Translations under genes and position numbers: made by a program | Assembly: GCF_001482195.1 (NCBI RefSeq) | Contig: NZ_KQ759763.1 | Span: 3,571,559 to 3,635,558 of the forward strand | Length of the DNA: 64,000 nt | Direction: 5' to 3' | From: Luteimonas abyssi | Lineage (GTDB): Bacteria; Pseudomonadota; Gammaproteobacteria; Xanthomonadales; Xanthomonadaceae | The notes under the pieces: model-generated | Seen by the model: the letters and a program-made list of their open reading frames with translations, nothing else | Databases searched by the model: none | Told to the model about the DNA's origin: nothing | Shown here: in pieces, positions 8,280 to 18,700 of the stretch | Layout: every line of letters starts with the position of its first letter | Numbering within the stretch: the first letter of the stretch is position 1

Positions 8280-9773
8280 ATGAACACCAGATCGCTGTGG
8301 GTGGCCCTGTGCACCGCCGCCCTGCTGGCCGGCTGCGGCGGCGAGCGCGAACCGAATGCCGGAGCGCGGTTCGGCGCCCTTGCGCTGGCGCCGTGTTCCG
8401 CCGGCGAGGGCGCCATGCGGGTGGAAGCGATGTGCGGTCGGCTCGACGTGCCCGAGGATCGCGACGCACCCGACGCGCGGACCCTCGCGCTCAACATCGC
8501 CGTGCTGCCGGCGCGCAACCAGGCCGGGCTGGAGCCGGTGTTCTTCCTCGCCGGCGGCCCGGGCCAGGCCGCCACCGCGTATGCGGGACACATCGACGCC
8601 GCACTGCGCGAGGTGCGGCGTTCGCGTGACATCGTGCTGGTGGATCAGCGCGGCACCGGCGATTCCAATCCGCTGGACTGTGTGGATGCCGACGGCGCGC
8701 CGCTGCCGTCCGACCCCGAACAGATGCAGGACGTCGCCGCGATCGAAGCCTATGCCGCCGCTTGCCTGGCCGGCCTTCGGGATCGCGCGGATCCGCGCCA
8801 CTACACCACCGCCGCCGCCGTGGCCGATCTCGACGCGGTCCGCGCCGCACTCGGCGTCGACACCGTGAACCTGATCGGCGCCTCGTACGGCACCCGGGTC
8901 GCGCAGCAGTACGCGATGCGGCATCCCGACCGCACGCGCACCGTGGTGCTCGACGGCGTCGCCCCGAACGACCTGATCGTCGGCGCGGAGTTCGCCCGGA
9001 CCTTCGAGGACGCGCTCGGCCTGCAGGCCGCCCAGTGCGCGCGCAGCGCGCCGTGTGCGGCGCGCTTTCCGGTCGATGCGCCGACCCGGCTGCGCGAGGT
9101 CATGACGCGACTCGACAGCGACCCGGTGGAGGTCGAGTACCGCGATGCCAGCAGCGGCGCGAGCGCGCGCGGCACGGTGACCGCCGATACGGTCACCAGC
9201 CTGGCGTTCCTGTTCTCCTACGCGCCGGAAACCGCATCGCTGCTGCCGCTGATGCTCGACGAGGCCGGCCAGGGTCGCTACGGCGCGTTGATGGCACTGA
9301 CCCAGATGACCAGTCAGCAGGTGGCGGGCGGCATGACCCGCGGCATGCAGTGGTCGGTGCTGTGTACGGAAGACGCGCCCCGCTACCGGCCCGACCAGGC
9401 CGAGGCGGACACCACCATCCTCACCGGAGAAGTCGCGCGCATGTTCTTCGCCGCCTGCGCGGTGTGGCCGCGCGGCGACGCCGACGCGAATGCGACCGAT
9501 GCGTTCGCCGGCACCCAGCCGGTGCTGCTGCTGTCGGGCGAACTCGATCCGGTGACTCCGCCGGCCTACGGCGAGCGCGTGGCCGAGCAACTGCCCAACG
9601 GCCGACATCTGGTACTGCGTGGCCAGGGCCACGGCACCCTGCCGGTGGGCTGCATGCCGAAACTGCTGGCGCGCTTCGTCGAAACCGCCGACGTCGACGC
9701 GCTGGACACCGGCTGCCTGGACGCGCTGCGCGAGGTCCCGCCGTTCACCAGTTTCAACGGCTGGGACCCCTGA
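8280..9773 (+). CDS. Exported alpha/beta-hydrolase, S33 tripeptidyl-aminopeptidase-like lipoprotein
   Basis: 497-aa alpha/beta-hydrolase. The N terminus ends in LLAGCGGE, a good lipobox, so it is probably a lipoprotein. The proline-iminopeptidase-type signature GGPGQAAT (oxyanion-hole region) is followed by DQRGTGDS. The nucleophile elbow is GASYGTR (serine), the acid is in SGELDPVTPP and the histidine in GQGHGT. A C-terminal TAP-like domain and several cysteines are typical of secreted tripeptidyl-aminopeptidases. It probably removes N-terminal peptides in the periplasm. Followed after 62 bases by the NatAB-like exporter genes. Confidence 0.88.
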   Translation: MNTRSLWVALCTAALLAGCGGEREPNAGARFGALALAPCSAGEGAMRVEAMCGRLDVPEDRDAPDARTLALNIAVLPARNQAGLEPVFFLAGGPGQAATAYAGHIDAALREVRRSRDIVLVDQRGTGDSNPLDCVDADGAPLPSDPEQMQDVAAIEAYAAACLAGLRDRADPRHYTTAAAVADLDAVRAALGVDTVNLIGASYGTRVAQQYAMRHPDRTRTVVLDGVAPNDLIVGAEFARTFEDALGLQAAQCARSAPCAARFPVDAPTRLREVMTRLDSDPVEVEYRDASSGASARGTVTADTVTSLAFLFSYAPETASLLPLMLDEAGQGRYGALMALTQMTSQQVAGGMTRGMQWSVLCTEDAPRYRPDQAEADTTILTGEVARMFFAACAVWPRGDADANATDAFAGTQPVLLLSGELDPVTPPAYGERVAEQLPNGRHLVLRGQGHGTLPVGCMPKLLARFVETADVDALDTGCLDALREVPPFTSFNGWDP

Positions 9774-9835
9774 CCGGTGCGCCGGCATTCGATCTCCCGC
9801 CACGCGCGCCCTCTTTCCGCGACCGGACTCACCCC

Positions 9836-10582
9836 ATGATCATCGCCAGACAACTGCACAAGGCGTTCAAGACCCGCACCGGCACCGTGCAGGCGGTCGA
9901 CGGCGTCGATTTCGTCGCCGAGGACGGCCGCATCACCGGCCTGCTCGGACCCAACGGCGCCGGCAAGACCACCACGCTGCGCATGCTCTACACGCTGATG
10001 CGCCCGGACCGCGGCGAGATCGAGGTCGACGGCATCCAGGCCGCGGAGGATCCCGCCGGTGTGCGCCGCATCCTCGGCGTGTTGCCCGACGCACGCGGCG
10101 TCTACAAGCGCCTGACCGCCCGCGAGAACATCGCCTACTTCGGCGAACTGCACGGCCTGTCGCGCGCGCAGATCGGCGAACGCACCGCACAGCTGTCGGC
10201 GGCGCTGGACATGGACGACATCCTCGACCGCCGTACCGAAGGCTTCAGCCAGGGTCAACGCACCAAGACCGCGATCGCGCGCGCGCTGGTGCACGATCCC
10301 CGCAACGTGATCCTGGACGAGCCCACCAACGGGCTCGACGTGATGACCACCCGCGCGATGCGCGAGTTCCTGTTCCGTCTGCGCGACGAGGGTCGCTGCG
10401 TGGTGTTCTCCAGCCACATCATGCAGGAGGTGGCCGCGCTGTGCGATCGCATCGTGATCGTCGCCCAGGGCCGCGTGGTCGCCGACGGAACGCCCGACGA
10501 ACTGCGCGCGCGCTTCGGCGAGGACAACCTGGAAGATGCCTTCGTCCGTGCGATCGGCTCCGAGGAGGGACTGCTGGCATGA
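9836..10582 (+). CDS. natA: ABC transporter ATP-binding protein (NatA-like)
   Basis: 248-aa ATPase. Walker A GPNGAGKTT lies at 38-46, the signature is the divergent FSQGQRTKTA and Walker B is NVILDEPTNGLDV. This pattern matches NatA of the NatAB sodium exporter family, although sodium as substrate is inference only. The ATG at 9836 gives the family N terminus MIIARQLHKAF. The stop overlaps the start of the permease gene by 4 bases (ATGA), indicating coupling. Confidence 0.88.
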   Translation: MIIARQLHKAFKTRTGTVQAVDGVDFVAEDGRITGLLGPNGAGKTTTLRMLYTLMRPDRGEIEVDGIQAAEDPAGVRRILGVLPDARGVYKRLTARENIAYFGELHGLSRAQIGERTAQLSAALDMDDILDRRTEGFSQGQRTKTAIARALVHDPRNVILDEPTNGLDVMTTRAMREFLFRLRDEGRCVVFSSHIMQEVAALCDRIVIVAQGRVVADGTPDELRARFGEDNLEDAFVRAIGSEEGLLA

Positions 10583-11760
10583 AGACCCTGTCGTCCGTGT
10601 TCGCGGTGATGCGCAAGGAACTGCGCGACATCTCGCGCGACCGCCGCACGCTGGCCATCGCGCTGCTGCTGGGGCCGCTGCTGTATCCGATGTTCATGTT
10701 CGGCATGTCGGCGCTGGCCGAGCAGCGGGTGCGCACCGAGATGGACCGCACCCTGGAGATTCCGGTCATCGGCGCCGAACGTGCACCCAGCCTGATGGCG
10801 TTCCTGGCCAGCCACGGCATCGAAGCGGTGGCGCCGCCCGACGATCTGGAGGCGGAGATCGCCGCCCAGCGCATCGACGTCGCGCTGGAGATCGCGCCCG
10901 ATTTCGACCGCGCCTGGCGCGCCGGTCATGCGGCCGGCGTGGATATCGTCAGCGACAGCACCCGGCGCAATGCCGAGGTGCCGACGATGCGGCTGCGCAC
11001 CGCGCTCGATGCCTACGGGCAGCAGGTCGGCGCGCTGCGCCTGGTCGCGCGCGGAATCGATCCCGGCGTGGTGCGCCCACTCGGGGTGGGCACGCGCGAT
11101 CTCGCCAGCGAGGAGGCCAAGCGCAGCCTGGTCCTGTCGTTCGTGCTGCCGTATCTGCTGATCCTGTCGGCATTTCTGGGCGGCGTGTATCTGATCATCG
11201 ACGCCACCGCCGGCGAGCGCGAGCGGCAGTCGCTGGAACCGTTGCTGGCCACGCCGGCCTCGCGTGGCGCCATCGTCAGCGGCAAGATGGCCGCGGCCTG
11301 CGTGCTGGGACTGGTCTCGCTGCTGCTGATCCTGCTCGCGTTCAAGGCCAGCGCGCAGCTTGCCGGCGACACCGCACGCATGCTCGACGTGCGCTGGGCG
11401 GCCATCGGCAAGCTGTTGCTGATCCTGCTGCCGATGCTGGTCATCGGCACCGGCCTGTTCACCGTGCTCGCCGCTGCCGCCAAGAGCGTCAAGGAAGCGC
11501 AGAGCCACATGACCTGGCTGATGCTGCTGCCGATGGTGCCGACGTTCGTGCTGATGGTGAATCCAGTCAAGACCGAGCTGTGGCAGTTCGCGGTGCCGTT
11601 CCTGGCCCAGAACCAGTTGATCCTGAAGGTCATCCGCGCCGAGATCATCGCCCCCGACATCTGGGCGGTCTATCTGCTCGCATCGCTGGCGCTGGCCGCG
11701 CTGCTGTGGGGGGTGGCGGTGCGACGGTACGGCCAGGAGCGCCTGGCGATCTCGGGCTGA
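10579..11760 (+). CDS. natB: ABC-2 type permease (NatB-like)
   Basis: 393-aa membrane protein. One N-terminal transmembrane helix (IALLLGPLLYPMFMFGMSAL) is followed by a large extracytoplasmic domain (about 40-180) and then five or so helices at the C terminus, the NatB/ABC-2 exporter topology. The sequence LIIDATAGERERQSLEPLLATPASR is the conserved cytoplasmic loop of NatB-type permeases. Forms one exporter with the overlapping upstream ATPase. A bidirectional terminator follows after 48 bases. Confidence 0.88.
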   Translation: MKTLSSVFAVMRKELRDISRDRRTLAIALLLGPLLYPMFMFGMSALAEQRVRTEMDRTLEIPVIGAERAPSLMAFLASHGIEAVAPPDDLEAEIAAQRIDVALEIAPDFDRAWRAGHAAGVDIVSDSTRRNAEVPTMRLRTALDAYGQQVGALRLVARGIDPGVVRPLGVGTRDLASEEAKRSLVLSFVLPYLLILSAFLGGVYLIIDATAGERERQSLEPLLATPASRGAIVSGKMAAACVLGLVSLLLILLAFKASAQLAGDTARMLDVRWAAIGKLLLILLPMLVIGTGLFTVLAAAAKSVKEAQSHMTWLMLLPMVPTFVLMVNPVKTELWQFAVPFLAQNQLILKVIRAEIIAPDIWAVYLLASLALAALLWGVAVRRYGQERLAISG

Positions 11761-11808
11761 CCGTCAGTCACGCCGCGCCACGCGCGGTGTTGGCCTCGCC
11801 GAGAACGG

Positions 11809-11836
11809 AAAAGGCCCGGCATCCGCCGGGCCTTTT
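11809..11836. terminator. Bidirectional rho-independent terminator
   Basis: Inverted repeat AAAGGCCCGGC / GCCGGGCCTTTT around a four-base loop, with A- and T-runs on both flanks. It lies between the convergent natB-like and TonB-domain genes and can serve both. Confidence 0.85.
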
Positions 11837-11863
11837 CTTCGCCTCCGCACCGCTCCCGGGTCA

Positions 11864-12898
11864 TCACCCGCCGGGCGTGAACCCGATGGTCCGGCGCGTG
11901 GTGATCGGCGCGTCGACCGGCTCGAACCGCCAGCGCCTGACCGCGAGAATCGCCTCGCGATCGAACACCCGGGGCGGATCGGCTCGTACCACGCGGACGT
12001 TGTCCACCGATCCGTCCAGGGCGACGGTGAACTCCACCATGACCTCGCCGGACTGGCCGCTGCGCAACGCGTCCTGCGGGTAACGCGGCGCAGGCGTGCT
12101 GATCGGGCGCAGGTCAGCGGCACTGGGGGCGACGAAGGCCGGTGTCGACGGCTGCGCCGCGCGGGCCGCCGCCTCGCGTTGTTCCGCCGCCTGCCGATCG
12201 GCCGCCTGACGTTCCGCGGCGGCGCGCGCCTCGCTCTCGCGCGCCGCCTGCGCCTGGGCATCGCGCTCGGCCTGGGCCTGTTGCGCGGCCAGATCGCGCG
12301 CGGCCTGCTCCTGTTGCTCCTGCTGCTGGCGCGCGCGATCGGCCTCGAGCTGGCGGCGGCGTTCGGCCTCCTGTTCCGCGCTCAGGGCCTGCTGCTCCAC
12401 GCGCGTCTCGCTGGCCTGCTGCGCGGTCTCGATGCTCGTGGCCAGACGACCGACCGCCGGGTGGTTCGGATCGGTGCGCTGGATCAGCGCCTGCAGGCGA
12501 CGCGCCTCCTCGAAGTCGTCGCGATCGCGTGCCTGCTCGGTGGCGATGACCGTCATCGGCAACAGGTCGGTCAGCGCACTCGATGCGCCCGCATCACCGG
12601 GCACCTTCTCGCGCAACGCGAGGTAATACTCCAGTGCGTTGTCGCCGGGCGGCGCGTACAGCCGGCTTTCCTGGTACGCCCGCGATGCCGCGGCGCGCAG
12701 TTCGTCGGCACTCAGCGTCGCCACCGCGTCCGATGCCGGCGCGTCCGTCGTCGCGGGTGCCCCCGCATCCTGTCCGGCCGGCGACTGCGCATCGCCTGCC
12801 GGTGTCGGATCGTTCGAACACGCCGCCAACGCGCAGGCCATCCCCATGGCCCACAGCGCCCGACCCCATCTCATGTTCCCCTTGGACATCGCCACCAT
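11864..12898 (-). CDS. Lipoprotein with coiled-coil linker and TonB C-terminal domain
   Basis: 344-aa protein. The signal segment ends in the lipobox ALAAC followed by SND. A domain of about 120 residues (YYLALREKVPGD..., LQALIQRTDPNHPAVGRL) resembles a TPR-like helical region. It is followed by a long Gln/Glu/Ala/Arg coiled coil (about 165-250), then a TonB C-terminal domain (APRYPQDALRSGQSGEVMVEFTVALDGSVDNVRVV...REAILAVRRWRFEP). Such domains contact TonB boxes or peptidoglycan. Here the anchor is a lipid rather than a transmembrane helix. Possible starts are 12904, 12898, 12889 and 12874; 12898 has a G-rich ribosome-binding site at a suitable distance. Confidence 0.85.
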   Translation of the reverse strand: MVAMSKGNMRWGRALWAMGMACALAACSNDPTPAGDAQSPAGQDAGAPATTDAPASDAVATLSADELRAAASRAYQESRLYAPPGDNALEYYLALREKVPGDAGASSALTDLLPMTVIATEQARDRDDFEEARRLQALIQRTDPNHPAVGRLATSIETAQQASETRVEQQALSAEQEAERRRQLEADRARQQQEQQEQAARDLAAQQAQAERDAQAQAARESEARAAAERQAADRQAAEQREAAARAAQPSTPAFVAPSAADLRPISTPAPRYPQDALRSGQSGEVMVEFTVALDGSVDNVRVVRADPPRVFDREAILAVRRWRFEPVDAPITTRRTIGFTPGG

Positions 12899-13060
12899 CG
12901 TCATCCCCCTGAAGTGCGAGCGCACCGCCGCGTAAGTCCGCGTCAGCGGGCGCGATTTGTCAACCGTCGCGACACGGGGCTCGCCAATCTGAATGCGCGC
13001 CTCGCCGTCCACGGGCACGGATTGTGATGCGGATCGAGACGCAACGCCAACGCCGGCGCG

Positions 13061-14413
13061 TCACTTGCCGATGCAGAAGGTGGAGAAGATGCGCCCGAGC
13101 AGATCGTCCGGGGTGATCCGCCCGGTGATCTCGCCCAGCGCGTCGTGGGCGTGACGCAAGGCTTCGGCGGCCAGCTCGAGGCGCTCGTGCGCGAGTTCGG
13201 CGGTCGCCTGCTCGAGGGCACGCCGCGCCTCGTCGAGCGCGTCGACATGCCGCGCGCGCGCAGTGAACGCACTCTCCCCGGATGCCGGTGCGGCGCCGAG
13301 CACGGTCTCGAGATGCGCACGCAGCGCAGCGAGTCCCGCGCCCGTGCGCGCGGAGACGCGCAACGGTTCGCGCACATCGGTCGAACGGTCGTCCTCGACG
13401 CCGGACGCCAGCAGATCGCACTTGTTGTGCAGCACCAGCCGTTGCGGCACCGCGGCCACCGCATCCGCCACTGCGGCGAGACCGTGTTCGGGATCGCGGG
13501 CGTCCACCACCACCAGCGCGAGATCGGCCCGGGTCAGCTCGTCTCGGGCCCGGCGCATGCCTTCGCGCTCGATGGTGTCGCCGCTCGCGCGCAGGCCTGC
13601 GGTGTCGACCAGGGTGATCTCGATGCCGCCGACCACGACCGCTTCGCGCAACAGGTCGCGGGTGGTGCCGGCCACATCGGTGACGATGGCGCGCTCCTCG
13701 CCGGCGAGCGCATTGAGCAGCGAGCTCTTGCCCGCGTTCGGCGGCCCCGCGATCACCACGTGCCAGCCGTCGCGCAGCTTCCGGCCGCGCGCCGCCGCCG
13801 CCAGCAGTGTCTCCAAGGCATCGCGGGCCGCGGCGAGATCGGCGGTCAGCCGGGCGCCACCCAGGGTTTCGATGGGTTCGTCGGCGAAATCGATCGCGGC
13901 TTCGACCTGGACGCGGATCGCGAGCAACGCGGCCGCCAACGCCTCGACCCGGGTCGAGAACACGCCGTCGAGCGATCGCCGGGCCGCCCGCGCAGCACGC
14001 AGATCCGCCGCGGCGATCAGATCGGCAACCGCCTCGGCCTGGGTCAGATCGAGGCGGCCGTTCAGAAAGGCACGCTCGGAAAATTCGCCGGGCCGCGCAC
14101 GGCGCGCACCCAGCGCCACGACGCGATCGACCAGCGCGCGCAGCACCGGCGGACTGCCGTGGGCCTGCAACTCGACGACGTCTTCGCCGGTATAGCTGGC
14201 CGGCGCACGGAACCAGAGCGCCAGCCCGTCGTCGACGGTGTCGCCGGCCGTATCGGCGAAACGCACATGGTGGGCATGGCGAGGCCGCAGTTCACGTCCG
14301 CACACCGCCTCGGCGATGCGGCGGGCGCGCGGCCCGGACAGTCTCACCACGCCGATGCCGCCTGCCCCGGATGCGGTGGCGATGGCGGCGATGGTGTCGT
14401 CTTCGGAATGCAT
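13061..14413 (-). CDS. mnmE: tRNA modification GTPase MnmE
   Basis: 450-aa GTPase which, with MnmG, installs carboxymethylaminomethyl groups at U34 of tRNAs. Visible are the N-terminal formyl-THF-binding domain ([21 protein letters not shown]), the helical domain, G1 [10 protein letters not shown]3 DTAGLR, G4 NKCD and the C-terminal CIGK with the essential cysteine. ATG 14413 gives the conserved N terminus. In many gammaproteobacteria mnmE follows yidC immediately; here the two are 12.7 kb apart, separated by the adhesin and GTPase operons. Confidence 0.97.
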   Translation of the reverse strand: MHSEDDTIAAIATASGAGGIGVVRLSGPRARRIAEAVCGRELRPRHAHHVRFADTAGDTVDDGLALWFRAPASYTGEDVVELQAHGSPPVLRALVDRVVALGARRARPGEFSERAFLNGRLDLTQAEAVADLIAAADLRAARAARRSLDGVFSTRVEALAAALLAIRVQVEAAIDFADEPIETLGGARLTADLAAARDALETLLAAAARGRKLRDGWHVVIAGPPNAGKSSLLNALAGEERAIVTDVAGTTRDLLREAVVVGGIEITLVDTAGLRASGDTIEREGMRRARDELTRADLALVVVDARDPEHGLAAVADAVAAVPQRLVLHNKCDLLASGVEDDRSTDVREPLRVSARTGAGLAALRAHLETVLGAAPASGESAFTARARHVDALDEARRALEQATAELAHERLELAAEALRHAHDALGEITGRITPDDLLGRIFSTFCIGK

Positions 14414-14550
14414 CGGCCGAAGTGTCGCAGAAGTGCCGGCGGCGGCCCACTCCCCGGCCCTGCCCGACACGAACGCATTCGACCCGCGCAGCGTCGCGGC
14501 GGGCGGGGCCACGCCGCCGCGCAGACCCGCACCCGGCCGGACGTGCGTCC

Positions 14551-15393
14551 TCAGCCGGTTTCTTCGCCCGTCACCAGGATCTCGACGCGACGGTCGGGCT
14601 TCAGACATTCGATCAGCGCCGCACGCGCCATGCCGTCGGCGCAGTCGCGGGTGACGGGCTGGGACTTGCCGCGCCCTTCGGAGGCGATGCTCGCCGCAGG
14701 TACGCCGTGCTCCACGAGCACGGTACGGACCGTGGCCGCCCGGCGCTCCGAGAGCCGCTGATTGGCCTGCTCGCCGCCGATCCTGTCGGTATGTCCGACC
14801 ACCCGCACGTTCGCACGGCGCGCGGCCGCCAGGCGAGCGCCCAGTGCCGCCAGCTCGGCTTCGCCGTGCGGGAGGATGTCGCCACGACCGTAACGGGCGA
14901 AGGCGAACAGCGTATCGGTCTGCACATCGAAACGGGACGCGCCCGGCGCCATCGCGGCGGCCGCGGGCGGGGTGCGGGCGGCGACCAGATCCGCGCACGA
15001 CGCCGGTGCCCAGTGGAAGCTCTGGCCTCGCTGTTCGTCGTCGAAGATCACCTTGTACTGGCAGGTGGTCGTGCCGGTGTCGGTCCGGACATGGAACAGG
15101 TAATCCCACTCCCGCACGCCGAACAGGCCTTCGCGAAAATGCGGGCGTCCCAGCGCCTGGTAGAGCTGATCCTTGGTGACGCCCGGACCGATCGCCCGCA
15201 GGTCTTCGAGGTTCGGAAACGTGCCGCCCTTCAGCACGATCCGGTCGGGATCCGGGAACACGACCGCCCCGGCGCGGCCCTCCGGCGTGATGTCCTTGCT
15301 GACATGGCGCGTGCCGCAGGCGGTCAAGAGCAGGGCACTGACGATGCACAGACCGTAGGCGGTCCGGCGGGCGATGGCGGTAGCGGTGTTCAT
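14551..15393 (-). CDS. OmpA-family lipoprotein with BamE/SmpA-like domain
   Basis: 280-aa lipoprotein: signal peptide with lipobox LLTAC (Cys26) and Gly at +2, favouring the outer membrane. Residues about 60-120 ([22 protein letters not shown]...WDYLFHV...CQYKVIFD) have the BamE/SmpA-OmlA fold pattern. Residues about 160-275 are an OmpA-like peptidoglycan-binding domain (VGHTDRIGG...[12 protein letters not shown]) with the ligand-binding Asp and Arg preserved. It follows the adhesin and the 64-aa gene in the same direction. I infer an accessory role in outer-membrane assembly or cell-wall anchoring of the trimeric adhesin. AAGGA ribosome-binding site upstream of ATG 15393. Confidence 0.88.
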   Translation of the reverse strand: MNTATAIARRTAYGLCIVSALLLTACGTRHVSKDITPEGRAGAVVFPDPDRIVLKGGTFPNLEDLRAIGPGVTKDQLYQALGRPHFREGLFGVREWDYLFHVRTDTGTTTCQYKVIFDDEQRGQSFHWAPASCADLVAARTPPAAAAMAPGASRFDVQTDTLFAFARYGRGDILPHGEAELAALGARLAAARRANVRVVGHTDRIGGEQANQRLSERRAATVRTVLVEHGVPAASIASEGRGKSQPVTRDCADGMARAALIECLKPDRRVEILVTGEETG

Positions 15394-15446
15394 GGTCGGT
15401 GGTTCCTTGAATTGGTGGTGGCCGTGGAAAACCATGCGGATTCCAT

Positions 15447-15641
15447 TCAATCGGCGTCGTGCTCCGGATTCGGCAGCAGCAGGTGACGCAGGGTGCGTTC
15501 GAGCGATGATTTCGCCAGGATGTGCAGGACCCGCATCTCGGCCCGGCTGTCCGCCTCGATCGTCAGCGTGATGTCGCCGTAGATCGTGGCCACCGTGCGT
15601 TGGGTGCGGAGGGTGCCGTCCCCCGTCGGGATCTCTTCCAT
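15447..15641 (-). CDS. 64-aa hypothetical protein in the adhesin operon
   Basis: Small cytoplasmic-looking protein with no signal peptide and no membrane segment. Start ATG 15641 has GGAG 7 nt upstream. The sequence [41 protein letters not shown] does not match a family I know. It sits 59 bases after the adhesin gene and 53 bases before the OmpA/BamE-like lipoprotein, same strand, so it is probably co-transcribed with both. The position suggests an adhesin-associated regulator or chaperone, but this is inference. Confidence 0.6.
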   Translation of the reverse strand: MEEIPTGDGTLRTQRTVATIYGDITLTIEADSRAEMRVLHILAKSSLERTLRHLLLPNPEHDAD

Positions 15642-15700
15642 GGATCTGCTCCGTCGCGAATCGGACGCGGAGCGCCCGCAGGCGCTCCGCGTCCAGCCGG

Positions 15701-18700
15701 TCACCACTGGATCCCCGCGCCCACCGAGAAGCCCCAGTCGCGTGCGGTGTTGCCGCTGGCCTGCGCGCGGTAGACGTAGCGGCCGTTGTCGGTGATGCCC
15801 GACAGGCCCACGGCCATGCCGTACTCGCTCTGGTAGCCGCCGACGCCCACTGCCAGCATGCTCTTGCCCGGCAGGTAGGCCTGCGGCAGGCCGGCCATCG
15901 CCATCGCCGAAGCGGTCGCCCCGCGGTAACCGCGCTCCATCGTCCACATGTCTTCCTGGATCTGCCCGATACGCGAGTCGGTGTACAGGTTCGATTGGGT
16001 GATGGCGTGGTCGACACCGGCGTTGAGCTGGTTGACGTTGACCGCATCGGTGCCGGCCCGGCCCGGCGCCACACCGCTGATGGTGCGACCGCCGACGTTG
16101 ACCTCGCCGGTGGAGCTGCTGTTGCCGACGTACGCACCTTCGTAGCTGGCCTGTGCGCCCACCGTGGTGGCCGAGCCCTGTCCCAGTGCCACGCTGTTGG
16201 CATGGCTCGCGGTGGCGCCCTGTCCGATCGCGGTGCTGTTGTCGCCGCTGGCCACCGCCTGGTTGCCGATCGCCGTGCTGTTGTCGCCGCTGGCCCGTGC
16301 GCCATTGCCGCCGGCCGATGCGTTGCTGCCGGTCGGCGTCGGTGCGACGTAGGTTTCGCCCTGCTTGACCTGGAACGCGCCGGAGGCGCCGTTCTCGATA
16401 TCGGTGACCCGGCCGTCGAACTCGTCGATGGTGACCGTGATGTTCTCGACCGTTCCTTCGATGTCCGTCACCCGGCCGTCGATGCTGGTGATGTCGCCGC
16501 GGATGTCGGTGATGTCGCCTTCGATGTTGGTCACCCGGCCGTCGATCTCGTCGATCCGGGTGTTGACCTGACCGATCTGCGAGTCGGTGTACGCGTTGGA
16601 CGTCTCCACCGCGTTCTGCACACCCGCCTGGAGCTGGCTGACGTTCACCGCATCGGTGTCGGCGGAGCCGGCCGCCACGCCAGTGATCTGGCGTCCGCCG
16701 ACGTTGACCTCGCCGGTCGAGCTGCTGGTGCCGACGAACGCGCCGTCGTAGCCCGTCTGCGCACCCACGGTGGTCGCCGATCCCGCGCCCAGCGCGATGC
16801 TGTTGGCGTGGCTGGCGACGGCGCCGGCCCCGATCGCCATGCTGTTGAGCGCCGCCGCCTGGGCATCCGCACCGACCGCCACGGCGCCTTCGTCGGAGGC
16901 GATCGCACCGCGGCCCAGCGCGATGGCGTCGTCGCCCTCGGCTTCGGCATCCTTGCCCGCGGCGATCGCGTCCTCGCCCGTCGCACCGTCGTTGTCGAAG
17001 TTGCCGCCGCCGGTGGAGTTGACGCTGTAGTAGCGCGTGCGGTTGGCGTCGATGGCGTCGGTCACCTGGCCGACGGTGGCCGCATCCGAGTCGGCCTGGC
17101 CATCCGCGACGTTGGTGATGCGATTGCCACCGGCATCGATCCCGCCGACGGTGATGCTCGGCCCGCCGACGATGGTCAGGCCGTCGTTGGTAATCGACGT
17201 GGCGCCGATGGCCACACTCCCGTCGGCGCCGAGATCGATGTCCTTGTTGAGCTTGATCTCCAGGGTGTCGTCGCCGTTGGCGACCACGCCGATGTTGCCG
17301 TCCGTCAGCGCGGCCTCGTCGGTCGCGCCACCCACCAGGTTCACCGTCTGGCCCAGCTGACGCTCCACGTTCGTGCCCGCGTCGCCGGCGAAGGTCAGGG
17401 GCGTGTCGGCGAGCTCGCCGATCGAATCGTCGACGTAGTTCTTGTTGACGATATGGGTGCCGTCGGTGATCGGCCCGTCGTAGCGCGCGCCGCCGGCATC
17501 GACGGTGAAGCTGTCGCCGAGCTGGGTGGTGCCGGTGGTGGTCAGGTTGGTCGTGGTCACGCTGTCGCCGTCGATCACCGTGTCGCCGACGGTGATGCTG
17601 CCGGCGACGTTCAGATCGTCGGCCAGATCGAAGGTCACGTCGTTGCTGTCGTCGGCCTTGGTGACCACGATGTTGCCGTCGGCGTTGTTGAGATCGACGT
17701 CGTTGCCGGTCGCGCTGTTGACGCCGACATTGGTGCCGTTCGCGCCTTGCGCGCTCACGTTCCAGCCGGCGTTGGCGATGTCGCTCACGTCGTTGAGCTG
17801 GTTCATGTTGGCCGCGTCGGTACCGGCGACGCCGGGTGCGACGTTGCCGATCACCAGCCCGCCCGCGTCGATGCCGGCGTTGGTGATGCTGGGGCCACCG
17901 ACGATGGTCAGGCCGTCGTTGGTGATCGACGTGTCGCCGACGTTGACGCTGCCGGCGACGTTCAGATCGTCGGCCAGGTCGAAGGTCACGTCGTTGCTGT
18001 CGCCGGCCTTGCTGACCACGATGTTGCCGTCGGCGTTGTTGAGGTCGACATCGTTGCCGGTCGCGCTGTTGACGCCGACGTTGGTGCCGTTCGCGCCCTG
18101 CGCGCTCACGTTCCAGCCGGCGTTGGCGATGTCGGCCACGTCGTTGAGCTGGTTCATGTTGGCCGCGTCGGTACCGGCGACGCCCGGTGCGACGTTGCTG
18201 ATCACCAGCCCGCCCGCGTCGATGCCGGCGTTGGTGATGCTGGGGCCACCGACGATGGTCAGGCCGTCGTTGCTGATCGACGTGTCGCCGATGGCGAGAC
18301 TGCCGTCGTCGCCGAGGTCGATGTCCTTGTTGAGCTTGATCTCCAGGGTGTCGGTGCCGTTGGCGACCACGCCGATGTTGCCGTCCGTCAGCGCGGCCTC
18401 GTCGGTCGCGCCACCCACCAGGTTCACCGTCTGGCCCAGCTGACGCTCCACGTTCGTGCCCGCGTCGCCGGCGAAGGTCAGGGGCGTGTCGGCGAGCTCG
18501 CCGATCGAATCGTCGACGTAGTTCTTGTTGACGATATGGGTGCCGTCGGTGATCGGCCCGTCGTAGCGCGCGCCGCCGGCATCGACGGTGAAGCTGTCGC
18601 CGAGCTGGGTGGTGCCGGTGGTGGTCAGGTTGGTCGTGGTCACGCTGTCGCCGTCGATCACCGTGTCGCCGACGGTGATGCTGCCGGCGACGTTCAGATC

